A DNA stretch of 5,938 nucleotides from Rhodanobacteraceae bacterium (GTDB lineage Bacteria > Pseudomonadota > Gammaproteobacteria > Xanthomonadales > SZUA-5), in NCBI GenBank assembly GCA_003233535.1, contig QIMA01000302.1:1-5938 (forward strand). The letters run 5' to 3'. Of this stretch, positions 3,301-5,938 are shown one piece after another. The translations under genes and the position numbers were made by a program. The notes beneath the pieces are model-generated. The model did no database searches, was not told where the DNA came from, and saw only the letters and a program-made list of their open reading frames with translations. The stretch's first letter is position 1. Each line of letters opens with the position of its first letter.

Positions 3301-5938
3301 CCGGCGCGTTGGCCAACACGCAGACCGCGCTGGTCGGCGGACTGAATGGCAATCTGAGCGTGGTGCTGTCGGGAGCAAACACCACTGGGGATGGCTTGGT
3401 GTTCAGCCTGCCGACCGGTTTTGGCCAGGTTTCAGGGTTGGTGATTAACGGCTGGAGCGGCGCAGGCGTGCTGCTCAATGTCCACGCCGCGGGCAGTTTG
3501 ACGGTCTACGGTAACTACATCGGTACCGATGTTGCGGGAACCGGCGTGCCCGCGACCATCCAGGGCAACGGCATTGTGCTGAACAATGCGCCGGGTGGAG
3601 CGATGGTCAGCATTGGCTCGCCGTCGCCGGCCAACCGCAACCTAATCTCCGGCCAGTTCGACCACGGCATGCTGATCAGCGCCGAGTTGGTGACCGTGCA
3701 AGGAAACTTGATTGGAACCGACGTGAGCGGTCTGCTGCCGCTGCCTAACGGTCGGCGAGGTATCTTCTACAGTTCCAACGACAATGCCGCATTCGGGCAG
3801 GTTGGCGGTCCCATGGGTGAAGAGCGCAACGTGATATCGGCCAATCTTGAGGACGGTATCGGATTCCAGTGCGCGCCCGGTGTGCCAGAAACTTGCTTCA
3901 ACGACACCGCAATCATCGGCAACTACATTGGTCTGGGCGTGGACGGTACGACGCCGCTGGGCAACGCCAACGGCATTAACGTGATCGACATGACCTTTGG
4001 TCGGGTCAACGTCGGCGGGATCGCTCCTGGATTGGCCAACAAGATTGAGTTCAATGCCAATGCCGGCATACTCAGTGGCGTGTTCCCGGTCGCTGGCGGT
4101 GAGCTGGTCGAAGGGCGGCTGTGCGTAAGCGGCAACAGCTTCGCCAACAATGCTGGCCCGGCGATCGATTTTGGCGCCGATGGCCGTCAGATCAACGACA
4201 TGCTGGATGCTGACGCAGGCTTCAACAACGGGCAGAATTACCCGGATATCAGCGTCTTCCTGCCCGACACGCCGGTAAGCGGTCAGTTCACTATCGGTTA
4301 CTCGGTCGATACTGATCTCTCCAACGCGGCCTTTCCGCTGCAGGTGGAGTTTTATCGAGCGGCTGGCGATGAAGGCATAGAATTCCTCGGCGCCGCTTCC
4401 TACAGCCCGGCTAGTCCAGGCGCCACCGAAACCTTCGTTCTGCCTGGAGCACCGTCGCTGGGCCCAGACGACGTGCTCATTGCCACGGCGACAGACGCGA
4501 ACTGCAAGACCAGCGAGTTTGGCTACTACGACGTGACCATGAACATCACCGACGACTCGCCGGACCCGTCGCTGTTTGGTGATGCCTACTCGGTCGAAGT
4601 GACGGTGACCGATAACGGGCCTTTCCTGGTTCGCGGCGACATCTTTGTTGATGACGGTGACGTGCAGATGTGCAGCATCGTGCTGGTTGCCGCTGACGCT
4701 AATGTCGGAAGCTGCTTGCTGAACTCGCCAAGCGATGTGGGTACGTTCAATCTGGGTGCCCTCTACGACGACACCAATCAAGCATTCGGCCCAGCCGTGG
4801 ACCTCGATGGAGAAATCCATGACGTTGGCAACCCGACGACTATCGACACTTTCACTATCAATCCCGAGCCCAGTGGGGTTGGCGATCCGTACACGGTGCA
4901 AGTGGGTTTGTCGGCTTCGGTGGGCGTACCTAGTGGCACCGTCAACGTGATCGGCAGCGGTGGCGAAAGCTGCGTCATCACGCTTGCTCTGGGTGCGGGT
5001 CAGTGCAGCTTGAACGCGCTTACGCTTGGCCCACAGTCGGTCGACGTGACCTATGTACGCGATCCGGGATTTGAGCCGGTGGCAGCGACGATGCCGCATC
5101 TGGTTGCCCAAGCCGCATCGACAGTGGTGATTGTTAGCGATACGCCCGACCCATCGGCTCCAGGAGCGGCGGTGACCGTTCAAGTGCAGGCGCAGCCCGC
5201 GGTGACCGGCAATGTGCTAGCACCCTCAGGTTCGGTCACGGTTAACGCTGACAGCGGCGAGTCCTGCGTGGTGGCTGCGCTAGATGCCGCCGGTTTAGGT
5301 AGTTGCGATATCACGTTGAACGCGGCAGGCGGGGTAACGTTCACGGCGAACTATGCCGGTGATGCTTCCTTCCTCGGCGGGATCAGTGGTGGCGAAGCGC
5401 ATACGGTGATTGCAGGCGCGCCGGAAATGACCACAACTACGATCACCGGTACCGATCCTGAGCCGAGCGTCGTAGGTCAGCCCTACACGGCCAGCGTCGA
5501 GGTGGTCGGCGCGATAGGCGGCGTGCCCTGCGGCACGGTGACAATCACGCAGTTGCCCAATAACGACACTTGCTTGGCAACGTTGGCACCGGCTATCGCG
5601 CCGGGTACGGCACAGGGCAGCTGCACACTCACCGCGCCGAATGCGATCTTCAAAGCGCTGCTCGGCGATTACGTGCCCGGCGCATGTTTGTTCGGCGCCA
5701 GTCAGTCCGCGCTGGCCACGCATTTGGTAAACCGCGCGCAAACGCAAACCACGGTCACCTCGCAGATGCCAGATCCGTCCGCGGTTGGCCAGTCGGTAAC
5801 GGTGGCATTCGCCGTTAGCGTGCAGGCTCCAGGTGCCGGTGCGCCGAGCGGTACTGTGATAGTTAGCGACGGTATCGACGGTTGTCAGGCCACGCTGCCG
5901 GCGACCAGTTGCCAGATCAGCATAAAGACCGCCGGTAA
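231..5938 (+). CDS. Giant secreted CSLREA / beta-helix / Ig-like repeat protein (3' truncated)
   Basis: One uninterrupted frame of at least 1,902 codons, still open at the window end. Order of parts by residue: signal peptide 1-45; single PD40/TolB-like blade 64-127; Trp- and Cys-bearing linker 136-180; three degenerate beta-helix modules 208-819; passenger-type cap 820-951; CSLREA domain 952-1026; right-handed beta-helix with GN-x-IG repeats 1027-1319; beta-sandwich-like segment 1320-1437; Ig-like repeats of about 100 residues from 1438 on. Gly, Ser, Thr, Ala, Asn and Asp dominate and Lys is scarce, as in extracellular beta-rich proteins. Families with this content are mostly surface or exported structural proteins and adhesins; no catalytic site was recognised, so adhesion, biofilm or surface-layer roles are inference. 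The export route is unknown because the C-terminus is missing. Start: ATG 231 has the best ribosome site; ATG 288 (Met20) would give a more ordinary 26-residue signal peptide. No frameshift or internal stop was found. Confidence 0.93.
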   Translation, partial: MRDLCGGGDRRPVANTSRDMPWARNSGPALAMAAVLMCCSSGALAGTCAAGASIINVNPLTPNNVFVRELSPASTTALSQNFGGTLGNGDTAAIAISGDGSVGVFSSGATNLSPGDGNGLVDVYLKPVVILGPVVCTWDGSASTWNNPAAWMNCGTGSGTTAGTPGPSDTAVISSGSVDLSFNETVNVLQMNGGSLIGDSNLDVSGAFDWTSGTLAATAVSPSITLSSLAVSTWTGGDKFLTDRQLINDGTINWTGGLIRLQDTTINNTATGIWNWTFNGPVESIDRPGGLMALIRNDGVITKSGSSDGEIQFGVNFAGGGAFQVQAGTLIIAGDGGFSGSLDVSAGATLILAEGTQVFDMTSTFSGAGDVHFGRPGPSPVGMHTIAGAFASTGVLRVEAAQLLMTSGNPSINTLEILDPLSVFRGAALPTVSNAFVWNAGAIVGLPGETLTLGAPAISTMAGTPGDFSARLLDGRQLLNDGSLRQVQGNTTVFANGAQIINSSLATMDFMLLPGAVARFRDSDANPGNLVDNQGTMSGNETVVMELPFTNSGGVDIDALTLTAGGGDSGTYQVDAPGRLTINGHSRVFAPGTNLAGDGSLGVSSGGIVDLQGSFSLTELVIFAGSTANWLLATPLNLDTLQMTAVGASLGTQGAINVTGTATLTDGDVHSLAGVQPVSLASTAFFPQSSGQSFTFTDIDLQVDGSVIWRDGVVNIDAGSAVTVAAGSSFLIAPAAGAMPSMRSAGGSPTFVNNSSVTKRGAGDAEIQSSIAFTNMGGLDIESSVLSIDNLTQNGATAITQVDAGAELRSIAPVQVNAGELRGAGLIGSDLNVANAVIRPGDEIALINQPGQMSIGGNFNLEPGSAVDMQIGGTIPGAQYDQLLITGTANLDGTIDIAQFGGFIPAAVDVFTLLQFASSTGSPGLGVNPFATHELDQTATAVVFQPVGGPLVVTTTLDPGDGTCDIAGTGDGCTLREAITTANSDAAPDIVMFNIPGAGPHTISPLTPLPVIVDDLSIDGYSQPGALANTQTALVGGLNGNLSVVLSGANTTGDGLVFSLPTGFGQVSGLVINGWSGAGVLLNVHAAGSLTVYGNYIGTDVAGTGVPATIQGNGIVLNNAPGGAMVSIGSPSPANRNLISGQFDHGMLISAELVTVQGNLIGTDVSGLLPLPNGRRGIFYSSNDNAAFGQVGGPMGEERNVISANLEDGIGFQCAPGVPETCFNDTAIIGNYIGLGVDGTTPLGNANGINVIDMTFGRVNVGGIAPGLANKIEFNANAGILSGVFPVAGGELVEGRLCVSGNSFANNAGPAIDFGADGRQINDMLDADAGFNNGQNYPDISVFLPDTPVSGQFTIGYSVDTDLSNAAFPLQVEFYRAAGDEGIEFLGAASYSPASPGATETFVLPGAPSLGPDDVLIATATDANCKTSEFGYYDVTMNITDDSPDPSLFGDAYSVEVTVTDNGPFLVRGDIFVDDGDVQMCSIVLVAADANVGSCLLNSPSDVGTFNLGALYDDTNQAFGPAVDLDGEIHDVGNPTTIDTFTINPEPSGVGDPYTVQVGLSASVGVPSGTVNVIGSGGESCVITLALGAGQCSLNALTLGPQSVDVTYVRDPGFEPVAATMPHLVAQAASTVVIVSDTPDPSAPGAAVTVQVQAQPAVTGNVLAPSGSVTVNADSGESCVVAALDAAGLGSCDITLNAAGGVTFTANYAGDASFLGGISGGEAHTVIAGAPEMTTTTITGTDPEPSVVGQPYTASVEVVGAIGGVPCGTVTITQLPNNDTCLATLAPAIAPGTAQGSCTLTAPNAIFKALLGDYVPGACLFGASQSALATHLVNRAQTQTTVTSQMPDPSAVGQSVTVAFAVSVQAPGAGAPSGTVIVSDGIDGCQATLPATSCQISIKTAG
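420..611 (+). other. Single TolB/PD40-like beta-propeller blade
   Basis: Residues 64-127 contain the signature of the PD40-type blade seen in TolB-like exported proteins: NVFVREL at 64-70, a GNG at 87-89, then ISGDGSVGVFSSGATNL (96-112), followed by GDGNGLVDVYL (115-125). The last part also shows a D-x-N-x-x-x-D pattern (Asp116, Asn118, Asp122), which could bind calcium. Normal propellers need several blades; only one full blade, plus the first strand of the next (DVYL), is present here before the chain turns into a different fold. It may be a remnant or a borrowed fragment. Assignment is from motif memory, not a profile search. Confidence 0.6.
636..770 (+). other. Trp-rich linker that opens the first beta-helix
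   Basis: Residues 136-180 run Cys136, Trp138, Trp145, Asn-Asn-Pro, Trp151, Cys154, a Gly/Thr-rich loop, PGPSD (165-169), AVI and a GSVDL strand. The pattern W..NNPA.W, a Pro-Gly loop, then D.A.I..G is the typical entry of beta-helix passengers in many large exported proteins, where it caps the first coil. Cys136 and Cys154 flank the Trp cluster and could form a disulfide in the periplasm. They are the last cysteines before residue 964. Confidence 0.5.
852..2687 (+). repeat. Three degenerate tandem beta-helix modules (protein-level repeat)
   Basis: Residues 208-435, 436-661 and 662-819 are three copies of one module of roughly 227 residues; the third runs directly into the cap. Landmarks recur in register. 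Opening strand and loop: FDWTSGTL (208), FVWNAGAI (436), ATLTDGDV (662). NDG turn: RQLINDG with Asp249, RQLLNDG with Asp481, LQVDG with Asp704. Central strand: GEIQFGVNF (Glu310), NETVVMELPF (Glu541), AEIQSSIAF (Glu766), each followed by a Gly-rich turn. Closing part: SAGATL, DAPGRL, DAGAEL, then GAGDV, GDGSL, GAGLI. Spacings are 223-232 residues. DNA identity between copies is low, so the duplication is old or the copies diverged quickly. The fold is inferred to be a beta-helix from the short Gly/Asn-turn strands. Confidence 0.65.
2688..3083 (+). other. Autotransporter-passenger-like C-terminal cap of the first helix
   Basis: Residues 820-951 begin with ELRGAGLIGSDL and pass through VIRPGDE (837-843), PGQMSIGGNFNLEPGS (850-865), GAQYDQLLITGTANLDGTI (877-895) and a final hydrophobic stretch VFTLLQF (910-916). 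The sequence L.G.G.(x)n.a.i.PG, a G.(x)3.G turn, then YDqL.v.G.a.L.G.(i/l) is how many autotransporter-type beta-helix passengers finish. Here no barrel follows; the chain goes on into a CSLREA domain. This marks the boundary between two originally separate architectural halves, which is inference. Confidence 0.55.
3084..3308 (+). other. CSLREA domain
   Basis: Residues 952-1026. The diagnostic stretch is VVTTTLD, then GDGTCD with Cys964, a Gly/Asp loop and GCTLREAI (Cys973 to Ile979), followed by TTAN, a DIVMFNIPG strand (989-997), the TISPLTPLP segment and DGYSQPG (1019-1025). This matches the CSLREA motif of bacterial exported proteins (here CTLREA), which normally sits just after the signal peptide and leads into a parallel beta-helix. 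The two cysteines are eight residues apart and could form a disulfide. The only unusual feature is location: about 950 residues into the chain. Confidence 0.85.
3309..4187 (+). other. Right-handed parallel beta-helix with GN-x-IG ladder
   Basis: Residues 1027-1319 follow the CSLREA domain, as expected for the family. Recurrent coil motifs are GNYIGTD (1094), GNLIGTD (1158), GNYIGLG (1230) and a degenerate GNSFANN (1301), spaced 64, 72 and 71 residues. Between them lie IGSPSPANRNLISG (1128-1141), VGGPMGEERNVISAN and VGGIAPGLANKIEFN, the usual partner motif IGG...N.IS.N. Such helices are found in NosD-like and parallel beta-helix repeat proteins and can bind polysaccharide, but no lyase or hydrolase active-site set was recognised. 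Two cysteines in an FQC...TCF loop near residues 1212-1220 may pair. Confidence 0.75.
4188..4541 (+). other. Beta-sandwich-like segment closing the second helix
   Basis: Residues 1320-1437 open with INDMLDADAGFNNGQNYPDI (1321-1340), the Asp-rich D.D.G.N..QNYP signature that commonly ends CSLREA/beta-helix proteins. It continues with strands VSGQFTIGYSVD, LQVEFYRA, DEGIEFLGAASY, ETFVL and VLIATATDANCKTSEFG (about 1413-1431). The pattern resembles the conserved post-helix domain in which a size-change comparison strand (VEFY) and an ATATD..G.TSEF strand are diagnostic. The Asp cluster may bind calcium. Function is unknown; it probably caps the helix and links it to the Ig-like stalk. Confidence 0.55.
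4542..5938 (+). repeat. Array of Ig-like repeats (four complete, fifth truncated)
   Basis: From residue 1438 the chain consists of Ig-like domains of the bacterial Big_3-type 'Ig-like domain repeat' class. Each begins with a P-[DE]-P-S turn, at Pro1444, Pro1545, Pro1639, Pro1743 and Pro1847 (spacings 101, 94, 104, 104), followed by a G..Y/V.V.V strand. Repeats 2-5 carry a P-S-G-T/S-V-like strand (Pro1567, Pro1665, Pro1766 as PCGT, Pro1872). Every repeat has one cysteine pair: 1481/1495, 1581/1592, 1679/1692, 1781/1798, 1885/1894. Repeat 1 lacks a clear PSGT strand and repeat 4 has two extra cysteines (1767, 1819). Such arrays act as extended stalks that hold a functional head away from the cell. 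The array continues past the window. Confidence 0.8.

Noticed and set aside
3309..4187. Polysaccharide lyase or other carbohydrate-active enzyme in the second beta-helix
   Set aside because: The fold is compatible, but no set of conserved catalytic residues could be identified; the motifs are structural coil repeats.
3642..5183. A long open frame of 513 codons on the - strand
   Set aside because: It lies exactly codon-against-codon opposite the giant gene, so its stops could arise only where the + strand uses TTA, CTA or TCA, which this gene seldom does. Its product is rich in His, Arg and Val with no recognisable motif, while the + frame gives clear CSLREA, beta-helix and Ig-like signatures.
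1..5938. CRISPR array, insertion sequence, tRNA or DNA-level tandem repeat
   Set aside because: No regularly spaced identical repeats, transposase motifs, terminal inverted repeats or cloverleaf were seen. The repeats present are protein-level and strongly diverged in DNA.

Overview
The window is almost entirely one enormous protein-coding gene on the + strand. A single reading frame opens after a TAG at 219-221, starts most plausibly at the ATG at 231, and runs without a stop to the last base (at least 1,902 codons; the C-terminus lies outside the window). The high GC, the GC-ending codons and the protein families suggest a proteobacterium. A free-living gammaproteobacterium of the Xanthomonas/Lysobacter/Rhodanobacter kind, where such large CSLREA/beta-helix/Ig-like exoproteins are common, is my best guess, but no marker gene is present to prove it.

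Layout. Positions 1-230 are a leader/intergenic stretch: possible tails of an upstream gene, a weak sigma70-like promoter candidate, two mutually exclusive short hairpins, and a good Shine-Dalgarno sequence before 231. The giant protein then reads, in order: a Sec-type signal peptide (residues 1-45); one isolated TolB/PD40-like beta-propeller blade (about 64-127); a Trp-rich linker bounded by two cysteines (136-154); a first, cysteine-free beta-helix-like region made of three degenerate tandem modules of about 227 residues (208-435, 436-661, 662-819), closed by an autotransporter-passenger-like cap (820-951); a CSLREA domain (952-1026); a second, right-handed parallel beta-helix with a GN-x-IG ladder (1027-1319); a beta-sandwich-like closing segment (1320-1437); and an array of about 100-residue Ig-like repeats, four complete and a fifth cut by the window end (1438-1902).

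Everything seen points to a secreted or surface-displayed, elongated, repeat-built structural or adhesive protein, not an enzyme; no catalytic motif was recognised. How it leaves the cell and how it is anchored would be decided by the missing C-terminus. The most unusual points are the mosaic architecture (a CSLREA domain in the middle of the chain, where it normally follows the signal peptide), the lone propeller blade, and the hidden three-fold modular repeat of the first helix.
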